Origin: Apostichopus japonicus
Taxonomy: Eukaryota; Echinodermata; Holothuroidea; Aspidochirotida; Stichopodidae
NCBI RefSeq assembly: GCF_037975245.1
Contig: NC_092571.1
Coordinates: forward strand, 23,173,917-23,237,916
DNA: 64,000 bases
Direction: 5' to 3'
Each line of letters begins with the position of its first letter. The stretch's first letter is position 1. Under the pieces are notes generated by a model. That model had not been told where the DNA came from, ran no database searches, and saw nothing but the letters and a program-made list of their open reading frames with translations. This document shows positions 36,303-47,790 of the stretch, piece by piece. Made by a program: the position numbers and the translations under genes.

Positions 36303-36755
36303 TTACAATTTACTGAGTAATTCCTGTCCATCGAGATTTGAAGGCAGCAGTTTGTAAGGATTCAAAATACTTTTCCGATCGAGTAAGGTTTTCATCTTCT
36401 TCATCAAGTTTATAGCATTGATTGGTTTACTATAGTGTAAACTATCCCTTCTTTGAACGCCAATACCGACCTCTGAGGAAATACTGCCACCAACATCTTT
36501 CACACGACGAAATAAAAAGGACTCAATGAGCTTGCTAAATGATGGATGTGTACGGAAGGTGACCAGATTTACATGCAGGCCACCTTCTGCAAAATGGCCA
36601 AATCCAGCAATACATGATGACAGGTGGCTGAACTGGGTTTTTACTTCAGTTAATATTTGGACGTATTTATCATGAGGCACCGTGACGTCGTACTTATACG
36701 CAAATCCTGCTCGTTTCACTGCCACGCCTATATTTTCACGATAAGACCACAACAT
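36303..36755 (-). CDS. D2HGDH-like terminal exon, second copy (alternative or relic)
   Basis: A fully open 150-codon exon with a phase-0 acceptor (TTTTCAACAG) and a TAA stop. It is homologous along its length to the last exon at 43715-44176, about 45% identical by eye: LWSYRENIGVAVKRAGFAYKYD, then GFGHFAEGGLHVN, GSISSEVGIGVQRRD, SILNPYKLLPS and LLSKL. The two metal-ligand histidines (GHFAEGGLH) and the glutamate of SSEVG are kept. The histidine after that glutamate, part of the EHG motif of this FAD-oxidase C-terminal family, is valine here. It lies downstream of the first terminal exon on the same strand with the same entry phase. It could be an alternative last exon, the remains of a tandem gene copy, or a pseudogene. 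No other exons were found between 36755 and 43715. Confidence 0.7.
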   Translation of the reverse strand: MLWSYRENIGVAVKRAGFAYKYDVTVPHDKYVQILTEVKTQFSHLSSCIAGFGHFAEGGLHVNLVTFRTHPSFSKLIESFLFRRVKDVGGSISSEVGIGVQRRDSLHYSKPINAINLMKKMKTLLDRKSILNPYKLLPSNLDGQELLSKL

Positions 36756-36912
36756 CTGTTGAAAACAATATTAAACCTTCACAGAGGCATTCGTACCCAA
36801 ACTCAACTGAAACTTATATTACAGTAGCCCTCCCCAATATATATACGGTTCTGAGTTGAATAATAAAATAGCGCCACCGAATCCTTAAGACTACACAAAA
36901 GGTGGCGCAAGA

Positions 36913-37154
36913 ATGTTTAGTTTAGTTTACTAGAAACAAGGATTTGGAAGGACACTAAAGTTCCTCTCAAGGACCCTATAGGAGAGAGAAAAAAACAGAA
37001 TACCAAAAAAAAAAAAAAAAACAGACCCGAATACCATGTTTAAAGTACTTGTCCAAAGCATCAGTTTAAACCCATTCACACTACTTGCAAGTACAACTTT
37101 CTCAGGCAAACCGTTCCACTCATGCACAACCCTATCAGAAAAACAGTTATGACG
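36913..37154 (-). mobile_element. LINE 3'-end remnant, part 1 (interrupted by the foldback element)
   Basis: On the - strand HEWNGLPEKVVLASSVNGFK matches the LINE tail at 9400-9705, and the flanking non-coding 3' sequence is also shared. The homology stops at 37154, where the 10-bp target repeat of the foldback element begins, and resumes at 41004. Confidence 0.85.
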
Positions 37155-37164
37155 AATATTTATC

Positions 37165-38290
37165 GGCCAGGTCGATAACGCGGAAACGCGGAAACCGCGG
37201 AAATCGATAAACCGGGTTCAATATCAACGGTTTCCGCGGTTTCCGCGTTATCGACCTTGCTATATAGTAAGGTCGAAAACGCGGAAACCGCGGAAACGAG
37301 AGGAATTTGTCAAGGGAGGGTGAAGAAGTCTTTTGGGCGCATTTCAGCCTATATTCGCCAAAAAGGGGTGCGGGTTTAAAGCTAGTAAATGTATAGGTCG
37401 AAAACGCGGAAATCGTACTTTACAATGGATGAGTTAGATTATTTTGTCAAGGGAGGGTAGTGTAGGTCGAAAACGCGGAAATGTTTTTTTTTTACAATGG
37501 CGAAACTAGATGATTTTGTCAAGAGAGGGTGAAAAAAATTTTGAGCGCATTTCAGCCAGTATGCGCCAGGAGGGGTGGGGATAGAAGATTTTGTTTCACT
37601 AAATGCCGGTCGAAAACGCGGAAATGTTTTTTTACACAATGAATGGCGAAACTAGAGAATTTGTCAAGGCGGAAGGTTAAGAGTTTTCGGCGCATTTCAG
37701 TCAATATGCGCCAGGAAGGTGAGGGGTTGTAGGCTGTTTTTTTTTACTAAATGGAGGTCGAAAACGCGGAAATGTTTTTAGCAAAGGCGGAACTAGAGGA
37801 GTTTGCTAAGGGAGGGAAAAGAAGGGTTTTGGCCGGCGCATTTCAGCCAAAATGCCAGGAAGGGGGTGAGGAAGGATGTTGAGGCTTTTTCACTTAATGC
37901 AGGTCGAAAACGCGGAAAAAGTGTTTGCCAATATGCGCAAGGATGGAGTGGGGGTATGAGACTTTTTTCAGTTAGTGTAGGTCGAAAACGCGGAAATTTT
38001 TTTTTTTCACAACATTTTTCACAACTAGATGATTTTGTTAAGACAGGGTGAAAAGGTGTTTTGGGCGCATTTTAGCAAATAGGCGCCAGAAAGGGGTGAG
38101 GTTGAAGTCTTTTCACTAAAGGCATGTCGAAAACGCGAATTTTTTTTTTAACAATGACGGAAATACTCTAAATGCATGCAGGAAATGTAAAGAAATGTTT
38201 TGGTCGCATTTCAGCCAACATGCGCCAAGAAGGGTTTGGGTTTGAAGCTTTTTCAGTAAATACAGGCAGAAAACTCAGTAATGTTTGTTA
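37165..38290. repeat. Left arm of the foldback element
   Basis: An outer block of CGCGGAAAC-type repeats contains a local palindrome around CTTGCTATATAGTAAGG (about 37256). Units with GTCGAAAACGCG start at about 37270, 37396, 37466, 37609, 37757, 37903, 37979 and 38127. Spacing varies from 70 to 150 bp. Confidence 0.85.
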
Positions 38291-38397
38291 ACGTCCATTT
38301 GGTATGCAGGGATGGTTCCAGGATTTCTCCGACACGGGAGCTAAGGTCCCCGGAAACAATTGTGTGCACGTTGTAATATTAATAAAAAAATAAAAAA

Positions 38398-38437
38398 ATT
38401 ATATATATATATATATGTATATACTTACACATACATA

Positions 38438-38473
<36 letters not shown>

Positions 38474-38480
38474 TAGATAG
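38398..38480. repeat. TA/TAGA microsatellite inside the foldback element
   Basis: A TATATA run followed by (TAGA)n, in the central segment between the two arms. Confidence 0.9.
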
Positions 38481-39834
38481 ATAGATATATTTACACATAC
38501 AGATACATATCTATGTATATATAAATCTAATATTGCCGAAGCGCGCGGTAATTTGTAGTGTCTTTTTTGGTATATGAGAGAAGTTTGAAGCCCGTATGTC
38601 GGTGCGGCTGACACCTGTCGGGGACTGATTTTCCTACATTTATCTTTATCATAGAATGATCATTATGATGATAAGAAATACACAATAATATATTTTTTTC
38701 TTCATTGCTCCCTGACGAAATCATAATTTCCCCTACCAGGGGGCTAGACCTCCCCGACGAGGGGAAGGGGACTGTTACCCAGCTTCTCTCTCCCCCTCTG
38801 GGGCCACCCCGTCGGTATATATAAAGGTGCGTATGTACAATGGCGGAACTAGAGAATTTTCACAGCTAGGGGACGGCAAAGGAGCTTTTGATCGTTTATG
38901 AAAAGAAAACATAAAACCTATGTTTTGGGACGATTCGGAGGAAGTGTATGAACTTGAAGTTGCGAACTATTAGAAGTAAGACAGTCACATTTACAATTAT
39001 TTCACCGATTGCGTTACAATAAAACTGGCAACCCTGCCATCTTCCCCAGTATTGGAATACCGGTGTGAAGTTAGATACTAATTCCTCGTTCGACGTTCGC
39101 GAATGAGTAACTGCTACCTATTCAGTTACTTATTCGACAATGGTACCGACGTAACACTTATGACAAGACGAATGCATTCTTACAAGATGTTCAACATTTG
39201 GTCGTGGAAAAGAGGTTTATCTGGGTCATTTGAACTCTAATGACAATGTAAATGGGTACCATAGTGCATCTTGCCCGGTCCAAAGAGTTCTTGACCAACT
39301 AAAATGACCACTACATCATCGGTTCTTAAATTAATGTAACGGAAACGGGACCTGACGAAAAATCACTTTAGGCCCTAATCAAGACTAGCACGCCTTGGAC
39401 CACCTAACCAATGGGTCATATGAATTCTTAAGACAATGAAGAAGGATATCATAATGCGTCTTGCCCGGTCCAAAGAGTGCTTGACCAATTAAAATGACAA
39501 TTAAATCATTACTTCTTTAACGAGTGTTACGGGACCTTGAAAAAGCTTAATGTTTTAGTTCTATACGTGTTTATATCAGAAAATTTCCATTGTACCTCCG
39601 TTTGTGTTTACTCTCTTTCTTTTAAGTTTGTTATTTGAGATATCGTTATGTAGAAAACACTTAGATTCGTCGGGTATGAAGTACTTATATCAAGCTCTAC
39701 CCAATTATTAGCTTAAGAACCGGTATGCTGAGACTTATGCCATGGCGAAATACTTAAGCTCTGATATTAATAGCCCTACGTCACATTTTCTTTGATTAAT
39801 GTCTGGAATAACCACCACAAAATCCTCTAGTTTC

Positions 39835-40993
39835 ACCATTGTTAAAAAAACATTTCCGCGTTTTCGACCTGTATTTAGTGTAACAGCCTCAACCCACCTC
39901 CCCAGACCTTTGCTGGCGCATATTGGCTGACATGCGCCGGCCAAAACACTTCATTTCCCTCCCTTAGCGAACTCCCCTAGTTCACCCTTTGTTAAAAACA
40001 TTTCCGCGTTTTCGACCTGCATTTAGTATTAAAAAAGGCTACACCCCTCCCGCACCCCCTCGTGGCGCATATTGGCTGAAATACGCTCAGAAAACATCTT
40101 CACCGTGCCTAGTTTCTCTTGTTTCGCCATTGTAAAAAACAATTCCGCGTTTTCGACCGGCTTTTAGTAAAATAAATTTTTTTACCCCACCCCTTCTTGG
40201 CGCATTACAGCTGAAATGCGCCAAAACACTTTTTCACCTTCCCTTTACAAACTCCCCTAGTTCCGCCTTTGTTAAAAACATTTCCGCGTTTTCGACCTGT
40301 ATTTAGTGTAAAAGCCTCAAACCACATCCCCACACCTTTGCTGGCGCATATTGGCTGAAATGCGCCGGCCAAAAACACTTCATTTCCCTCCCTTGGCAAA
40401 CTCCTCTAGTTCCGCCTTTGTTAAAAACATTTCCGTGTTTTCGACCTGCATTTAGGGGAAAAGCCTACAACTCCATCACCTTCCTGGCGCATATTGACTG
40501 AAATGCGCCGAAAACTCTTCACCCTCCGCCTTGACAAATCCTCTAGTTTCGCCATTCATTGTGTACAAAAACATTTCCGCGTTTGCGACCTGCATTTAGT
40601 ATAAAAAAAAAACCTTAGCCCTTTCCCACCCCTCCTGGCGCATATTGGCTGTAATGCGCTCAAAAAACGTCTTTATCCTCCCTTGACAAAATAATCTAAC
40701 TCGTCCATTGTAAAAGTACGATTTCCGCGTTTTCGACCTACATTTACTGAAATAGCTTTAAACCCGCACCCCTTTTTGGCGAATATAGGCTGAAATGCGC
40801 CCAAAAGACTTTGTCACCCTCTCTTGACAAATTCCTCTCGTTTCCGCGGTTTCCGCGTTTTCGACCTTGCTATATAGCAAGGTCGATAACGCGGAAACCG
40901 CGGAAACCGTTGATATCGAACCCGGTATCTCTATTACCGAACCCGGTTTATCGATTTCCGCGGTTTCCGCGTTTCCGCGTTATCGACCTGGCC
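39835..40993. repeat. Right arm of the foldback element
   Basis: Units with CGCGTTTTCGACC, inverted relative to the left arm, lie at about 39858, 40007, 40148, 40286, 40434, 40580, 40726 and 40853, with a regular spacing near 145 bp. The outer block ends in the complement of the left terminus. Confidence 0.85.
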
Positions 40994-41003
40994 AATATTA
41001 ATC

Positions 41004-41460
41004 ACACTTTGTGATTGTTAGAGTATAAGACAATGACCTCTGGTACAACTACTATTAGCAAACATGAACAAGTCAGTGAAGGATAAATTGTCAAAACCAA
41101 ACACAACCATGAAAACCTGAATCAAGTCACCACGTAAACTTCTAAGCTCCAGTGTGGTGAGATTCAACAGCTGTAACCGCCTATATTAAGGAACAACCTT
41201 TAAGGAACTAATCATCCTAGTAGCCCTCCTCTGGACCTTCTCGAGTACTTCCTTATCCTTAGCAAAATATGGGTTCCAAGCCTACACAGCATACTCCAGA
41301 TGAGGCCTAACCAACTGCATATAAAGCTTTAACAACTATGTCCTCTTACAGAAAATTGAAGTCCTCTTGATAATACCTAAAACCTTAGTATCTCTTTTAG
41401 CAGAGGTAATAGAGTGTAACTTCTACCGTGTAACTTCCTTTGTAACTTCCTCTTGGCTGG
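41004..41460 (-). mobile_element. LINE 3'-end remnant, part 2
   Basis: It resumes the LINE homology broken at 37154. It matches the remnant at 9550-9700 (complement of TTGACAATTTATCC and of CTTAGAAGTTTACG) and then extends about 300 bp further into the LINE coding region in degraded form. Confidence 0.75.
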
Positions 41461-42880
41461 TAATACTTTTGAAATTCAACTTGAATTTCCTCTTAAATGA
41501 ACGTTTTATGAATATGAATATCTCAGTCATTATTCTGTATCTGAACACTGTTACAGTTCTTTATATTCATATTAAACCTGAGTATCCATTTCAAATGACC
41601 AAAATATTAAAATAATCACCATTGAAAGTATTTATTTTTCTCAGGCATGGGCGAAGGAGCCAATTTTTTTTTTTTTTTTGTGGGGGGGGGGGTGGGGCTG
41701 TAACGACCTGCTCCAAAAATGTAACCAATATGGAAGGGCATACTGATGAGATCCACTCACCTCTGAAATTTGAATTTGTTATAAGGAATGCCAGCAGTGA
41801 TACATATCATAACATCGTCTTGGACAGAGAAGGAAAGCATGGATTGCGAACTGTGTCAAAACTCCACAACAACGTCTGATTAGTTAGCACATAAGGTTGA
41901 GTTTTTACGTAACTAATGACTCTCATCAAACAAGATAATTGCAGGGTCAAGGCACAAAATATTCAGTAGTGATGCAACGATGACTGGAAAACCCTGTTGC
42001 ATCATATTGGTTAAGAGTGTTAAGATATAGTTTACTGCTATGTTGCAATAATGTCAAAATACAGAAAAATAAAACAAAAAGAACGTAGGAATTCATTGGA
42101 TATAATTCCTTCAAAAAATTAATGCCAGACGAAAAAATATTGAAGAAAGACCTTGATTTAAAGAAACACTGCATTTACCCTTAGGCCAAAAAAGTGTAAA
42201 CCCTGTACTAAATATTGCAAAGATCAATATGCCCTTATAATAATACCATTACATATGCAACAGCACATGATATGAGTAAATATATCATTTCTAATATGAA
42301 TATTAACATAGTGTTATCTTGACAGAAACAGTGTAATATCTTTTACTTATGTAAAGGTTTTGGCTAAAAAAAAGAAACCTTTTAATATTATTACCGGTAT
42401 GCACGAAAGAATGTATAACATTTAAGCGAAAGATAAACAGTTTATGAATGTTGCAATAAAGCTTATAGAAATGAAATGATTTTTAATACTTAACAATTCA
42501 TTCTAATGCTTATAGTGTAGTAATGTGAACATTTTACGTACATAGTTTAATGCTATTAGTGCTTCAGAATTAAAGCTTTTAAGTACATAGTTTAGTGCTT
42601 CAGAAATTGAGATGAAGATCTCACACATGCACTCCTTTTCTGAAATATGTAAATTATGTTTTGCAACAAATTTTAATACCGGTGACCAGCAGGGGCAGAC
42701 TGACAATTACTCCCCACCCCTGCCCTCCCAATACTGGGCAAAGTACTCATTCCAACTGGGGCACAGCCAGCAATAAGAGGAGTGAAGGGTTCCAAGCTGA
42801 CCACCCCCCTCATCAAAGGCAAAGTGTGGAGACTTACTGTGGATGAGGTCCACCATATTGGGACAAAATTTGTATGCAAG
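41461..42880. other. Stretch between the two terminal exons, unassigned
   Basis: A poly-T/poly-G run occurs at about 41660-41697. 42700-42880 has an open + frame (GVKGSKLTTPLIKGKVWRLT, then VDEVHHIGTKFVCK) that is cut by the MITE at 42881 and does not continue openly after it. It may be a relic of a coding sequence I cannot identify. Confidence 0.35.
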
Positions 42881-43213
42881 CAGTGGCGGAGCGTCCATAC
42901 AGTCGGGGGGGGGGGGGTGGATTCCCCCCTTGACGGACTCAAATGGACTGCTGACGCCCTTTTCAGCTTTTTACTATTTTTTACTTATTCGCAATGATTG
43001 ACAATTTTATTGCGCTCTCATCTACCTATTGACATTTGTCACATTATCTGCAAATTAGCAGGGTCATTTCTGGCGATCTAGGGAGTATCTTTACTCAGAA
43101 AATGTCTGTACGGCCCGTGCCAACCTGTGGTGGCGCCCCGCTTAGATAGTGTCGAAAGTGCCCCTAGAGATCATTCTCGCCCCCCCTGACTTATACCCCT
43201 AGCTCCGCCACTG
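42881..43213 (+). mobile_element. hAT-type MITE, fourth type
   Basis: The ends are CAGTGGCGGAGCGTCC and the complement of CAGTGGCGGAGCTAGG, flanked by a perfect 8-bp duplication, TATGCAAG (42873-42880 and 43214-43221). The interior has a poly-G run and the shared words GGCGATCTAGGGAG and GGTGGCGCCCCGCTTAGATAG, linking it to the family at 24681. Confidence 0.95.
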
Positions 43214-43714
43214 TATGCAAGTGCACTAAATAGAGTCACATTTCCTGTGGGTCCTCTTGTACTGCCGGATTTCTTCACTGACCAGTCCCCCCCCCCCCCG
43301 GGTCATCGATATTTCTTTGAGACATAGACATGCTGGGCTGACATTGTTGCACAATGATTGCTTTTGAACCATTCAAAGTTACACCTAAGCATTGACAAAT
43401 CATTGCATTATAGAACTGCATGACTGAATTGCACAATAGTGACCATTCTATGTGGCTTTCTAGCATTTTCTAACATTTACTCTGGTTTCTTTCTAGTAAT
43501 GTTGAGAAACACTGATGTGCTATATTTATGTTAAATAAATGTTCATATTTAGCAATGAAAAAATGCAGTATTATTTATGTAGCATCTTAACCCACTTTCA
43601 GACAAGGCAATCTCATATTTGATTTCAGTTTCTTCTGATCCTACTGATAGTTATCTAATCCTATGATATTTATCTAATCCTACTAATCCTACTTTACAAT
43701 CCTAGTTGTACACT

Positions 43715-44176
43715 TTATAACTTGGATAGGTTTCTCTGTGTAAGCTCACTGTCCATCCAAGATGGTAATACTTTGTAAGGATTTAAAATACCCTTTGGGT
43801 CAAAGGTCAATTTCACTTTCCTCATGACCTCAACCCCCTTGGGAGACTTGCTGTAGACAATCTCGTCCCTGCGTTGGATCCCGAGACCATGTTCCGAGCT
43901 TATACTTCCACGGAGGTTCTGGATCCAGGGATAGAGGAAGCCCTCGACTTTCTCCTGAATTTCTTTATCTAACTGTGGCATTATGACATTCAAGTGTATA
44001 TCCCCCTCTGCCAAGTGACCGTAGCCCACCACGCATGGAGAGTTGGGATGCAAGACACCCCGCAGTTCTGTAATCACATCAAAAAATTTCTCATGCGGTA
44101 AGGTGATGTCATACTTGTAGCAGATTCCCTCTCGTTTCAGTGCGACGGCTATCCTCTCGCGATAGGACCATAGATG
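43715..44176 (-). CDS. D-2-hydroxyglutarate dehydrogenase-like, terminal exon
   Basis: The gene encodes a mitochondrial-type FAD enzyme of the family that oxidises D-2-hydroxyglutarate to 2-oxoglutarate. This exon (153 codons plus stop, phase-0 acceptor TCTCACACAG) is the C-terminal FAD-oxidase domain. It reads LWSYRERIAVALKREGICYK, then the metal site VVGYGHLAEGDIHLN, then GSISSEHGLGIQRRD with the Glu-His of the active centre, and DPKGILNPYKVLPS. The canonical GDGNLHLN is AEGDIHLN here, so the protein is a divergent paralogue rather than a standard D2HGDH. The 10-residue C-terminal tail (LTQRNLSKL) is shared with the second copy at 36303. Confidence 0.9.
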   Translation of the reverse strand, partial: HLWSYRERIAVALKREGICYKYDITLPHEKFFDVITELRGVLHPNSPCVVGYGHLAEGDIHLNVIMPQLDKEIQEKVEGFLYPWIQNLRGSISSEHGLGIQRRDEIVYSKSPKGVEVMRKVKLTFDPKGILNPYKVLPSWMDSELTQRNLSKL

Positions 44177-45975
44177 CTGTGTGAGATATATGCAGATGGG
44201 GAGGGAGCATGCATAGGATATATTTCAAAAGCAAATTACAAGTCCATAGCAATGTGCGTCTTTACACGAATAAAGTGACTTGATGATATTGCTAAATTTA
44301 TAAAGCTTTTGTTACAAATGTTAGATATAAATATACTGTACTGTTGAGATATTACATTGAAGTGGCTGTGGTTTGACTTGAGTTCATGATGTCAAAGCCA
44401 ATTTGTGTAAATATGAGTATGAGTATGAGTATGAATATAAAATATAGAGATATAGATAGATATAGATATAAATATAGATATAAATATAAATATAAATATA
44501 TATATAAATATAAATATAAATATAAATATAAATATAAATATAAATATAAATATAAATATAAATATAAAATATAAAATATAAATATAAATATAAATATAAA
44601 TATAAATATAAATATAAATATAAATATAAATATAAATATAAATATAAATATAAATATAAATATAAATATAAATATAAATATAAATATAAATATAAATATA
44701 AATATAAATATAAATATAAATATAAATATAAATATAAAATATAAATCATGCAGCATTGACAGCACAGGATCTCAGGATGGTCATTAATCTCTATAGCGAT
44801 GGCAGCAGGGGTAAGATGTTTTAATTAAAGTCAAGCCAAGTTATAAAAGCTAAAACTGAAATCTAGTGTTTTACTTAAAGCATTAAACTACTACGCCAGG
44901 GTGTCGGCACCGTGAAACTGAGCTTGCATGAGGCCACGGTAACAGTTTCTAAACATCCAATCAGCTAGCTGCAATACTTAAGAATGGACCCATCATTTTC
45001 TAGACAACAAGATGGGCACCTTTTCTGTGGCCTATATTTTGAAAGCAGGACACATTTCTACAGCTGCATATGTGAAATAAGACTTCAGTATGTTGTGCAT
45101 TTGCTTCAGCCTAGTATATAATAATAAAAGCAAAATCAGTCTGCCAGATATTCAGTGAGTCAAATTCCTTGTTTTCCAAATTTGCTATATTGTATGTAAA
45201 AGGCACAACGTGCAGATTATGATACAGTTTCTATGTGGATCCTGTGGCGCATTTCTCTCAGGCCTGACTTTGGCCACCTGTAATTTACACAGGACAGATA
45301 AAGATAGTTCCCTCCACGCTTCCACTTCGGGGTAAACTTGAATACTCACTATGCCCTTTTATAGCGATGTATCCTCGGAACCCATGAAATGAAATTACTC
45401 TCTCACTCAAAGAATGGACAAAACTCTGATGTAAGTCATATAATGTCAAATGCAAGAATTATGAAGACCGATTGATATAAATTTCCCTTTCAACCGATAA
45501 CTTTCAGGTATAATTTTTACCAAAAATTTAGTAATGTTATCCATACTCCAAGCCAAATACCAGGTTGCCGGGGCAACTATGGCAGGAACCAGCATTAATA
45601 ATTTGAGTCTATTTTTTTTTAAAGCCATGGGATGTTTAAGTCAGATCTATAACAATGTAATTAAGTAGCTTGATTAGGCAAGTTTTATGTATCAAAAAAT
45701 GAGAAAAAGTAGGAAAATCTGGAAGTTTTCTCTTTATTTTGTGATTACTTCCGAATATTTGAAGAAGAAAAAAAGGTTTCTGGCAGCCAATAGTTTTGAA
45801 TCAAATTTATTCCTCGATCACTCGCTGAGTAACATTCAATATCTTGGAAAGTGACTTACGAAAAAATTTGATTAATTGCTTAATGTCTCAATTTGAGTAT
45901 TGCTTAGCTGGTTACAACAACGTCTGCTGCTGAAAGACGAAAATATGATATTTATTGCTTTTGAAATGTACTGAC
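44177..45975. other. Intron of the D2HGDH-like gene
   Basis: A 330-bp (ATAAAT)n microsatellite occupies 44420-44747. Nothing else is recognised. Confidence 0.6.
44420..44747. repeat. (ATAAAT)n hexanucleotide microsatellite
   Basis: About fifty AAATAT units, very homogeneous after 44580, preceded by TAGATA and GAGTAT variants. The long Phe-Ile and Tyr-Leu frames through it are artefacts of the repeat. Confidence 0.97.
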
Positions 45976-46161
45976 CTTCATTGCCTCAGCTCTACTCTCC
46001 TTGAATCCATTCTGTATGGCGCCCTCTTTCTCCAGCTGCGATAGGAAGGCATTCATCTTTTCATCATCGTGTCTGCGATTAGAGCCTGCAGTTGCTATGA
46101 TCATGTAATAAGGTGACTCTCCCGAGAGAGGGTTGGGTAATTTCAAATTTTTGTTGATGAG
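45976..46161 (-). CDS. D2HGDH-like, exon before the last
   Basis: Sixty-two codons, phase 0 at both ends (TTTTTTCTCAG acceptor, AAG|GTCAGT donor). They read LINKNLKLPNPLSGESPYYM, then IIATAGSNRRHDDEKMNAFL, SQLEKEGAIQNG and RAEAMK. This aligns with the region of D2HGDH that links the substrate domain to the C-terminal domain (PFYVLIETSGS and the following DAEKLGHFLE helix in the human protein). It splices in phase to either of the two terminal exons. Confidence 0.9.
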
Positions 46162-47686
46162 CTGAGAAAAAAGAAATTGTATAGACAGACATTTTCTTTT
46201 TGTCAAAATATATTGTAACAGTAACTCACAAGACATGTTATTCCTCTTTAAAATTGAAAACCATAAGTAAATTTATGACCAATAGAAAACTGAACATGAA
46301 ATTATATTTACAAAGTTTAACATGAAAGAAGCAGAGCAATGTTGGCATGAACAAGATTTGCGCCGGTGGCCTCAAGATTAAGAATCCAATATTCCACCGA
46401 CTGGGTTATCCAGCCCTGCCTCGGTGCTGATCTCGGTGAAGTACCTAGAATAGTTGGCACCTAGGGTGGATCCTTCCTTTGTCCCCCATGCAAGGGATGC
46501 CATCTTGGGGGAAGAGTCTATGTGGTCACCTGTCCCCTTTAAGACATTTTGTTTTTTTGTAAGATGGCTTAGATGCAAAATTGTGCTATCTTTGGCAAAG
46601 CTTTGAACTGATTACACCAATGATTTACAAAAAATAGGGAATTTTTTTCTGGGGGGGGAGGGCTGTGGCATGGCACCCTGTGGTACCCATGGAACCTGGG
46701 GTGATCCCCACCCCTGCTTAGTACACCATTGCTGATCCCTAACTTGCTGTTTCACTGGGGGTGGGGGAGTGCCAATTGGATGCCACAGTACCCTGCAAAC
46801 TGTGCAAGAAATCAGAGATGTTTTCTTGTTACAATGGCCCCTAGATCAGTGCTTCTTTGTGCAGTTTTTCAGACCTGTTTTGATTGCTTCTCCCTCCTCA
46901 CACCCTTCCTTTTTTTTTAATTAACTTCATGTATCCAGGATTTGCATGACTTTCTCTCAAAACAGGGTTTATGTAACTTTCCATCAAACTTCCTGCCTGG
47001 CTTAATGCTATTCGTGGTAAGATAAATGTATCTGTATTCTCACACTGTACATGTAATGTTTTCTTTTACCACAATCTGATATCTGTTACATAAAACAAAT
47101 ATACTATATTTCTCATGATATTATTTACAATGCTTCCACCAGATTTGATTAAACTAATGATTTGACAAATGAAAACCCCAAATTTAATCATAATTAAACC
47201 ATTTAAGATATGAAAGAAATGACCATTTATGAAAAAAGTGTTATTTTATATTAAAGTTTCCACTTACGGTTAACAAATGCCACATGAATATATCCCTGTA
47301 AAATTCCATATTGTAACAGTCATCAAACATTAAAGCTTTTAATAACTCTCTTAACCTAGGTGTATAAATGGGGACTTGCGAGGTAACTTGTAAATATAGT
47401 TGCGTGCACCGGTTTGTGGCTGCACCTTATGGGAAGTCCCCCAGGGGACAAGTGGTTGTGGTGCACTGTGGTGCCCCAGGAGAGATTGATTGAATTGTGC
47501 ACACTTTGGTGTTTAGGTGTGACAAGTTTACCAATGACCAAGGCTAAGTTGTCGAAAGTGCTACCATCTCGATGTAGCAGCGCTATATAAGTGCCTAATA
47601 TGTTTGTATGTATGTAAAAGAAAACTGAGATTTTCTGTTCTTTGAAGGGAGAGAAACAGAGAAAAAAAGGAATCCTACAGTGATAC
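46162..47686. other. Intron of the D2HGDH-like gene, with a SINE-like body
   Basis: 47345-47625 ends in AGCGCTATATAAGTGCCTAA followed by TGTATG repeats, the 3' tail of a widespread class of marine-invertebrate SINEs. The remainder shows nothing recognised. Confidence 0.5.
47345..47625 (+). mobile_element. SINE-like element with GCGCTATATAAGTGCC tail
   Basis: The 3' part reads CGAAAGTGCTACCATCTCG, TGTAGCAGCGCTATATAAGT and then (TATG)n. The 5' head is not clearly tRNA-like. The tail is shared with many SINE and LINE 3' ends in marine animals, which is why this is only a class assignment. Confidence 0.5.
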
Positions 47687-47790
47687 CTTCATAACGGTCT
47701 CGTCAAATACTTCGAAAGCAGAGAGAATTTCACCAAGGTCGTACTTTGCCTTCTTGAAAATTTTGAGGACATCTTGAAACGATGGTACGC
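47687..47790 (-). CDS. D2HGDH-like, internal exon
   Basis: A 104-bp exon (CTTTTCCAG acceptor, AAG|GTATCA donor) completes a split glycine codon from the previous exon. It reads GVPSFQDVLKIFKKAKYDLG and then EILSAFEVFDETVMK, matching [20 protein letters not shown] and EILSAYEFMD in human D2HGDH. Phases are 1 on entry and 0 on exit. Confidence 0.9.

Larger units (their letters stand above)
37165..40993. mobile_element. Foldback transposon (TU/FB-like), 3.8 kb, non-autonomous
   Basis: The termini are GGCCAGGTCGATAACGCGGA and its exact complement, flanked by AATATTTATC (37155-37164) and AATATTAATC (40994-41003), a 10-bp target duplication with one change. Each arm is a tandem array: about eight units of roughly 145 bp on the left in one orientation and about eight on the right inverted. 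Each unit contains GGTCGAAAACGCGGAAA and GCGCATTTCAGCCAATATGC. The middle (about 38290-39835) is unrelated single-copy-like DNA with a TA microsatellite and no recognisable transposase. Long inverted arms made of subrepeats are the hallmark of foldback elements, known in sea urchins as TU. The LINE remnant at 9311-9715 shows the undisturbed target. Confidence 0.9.

Noticed and set aside
42661-42880. Exon of an unknown gene (GVKGSKLTTPLIKGKVWRLT)
   Set aside because: The open frame is short, interrupted by a MITE, and does not stay open after the MITE is excised by eye.
44352-44765. Overlapping 121-137 codon frames of Phe-Ile and Tyr-Leu repeats
   Set aside because: Translations of the (ATAAAT)n microsatellite in an intron.
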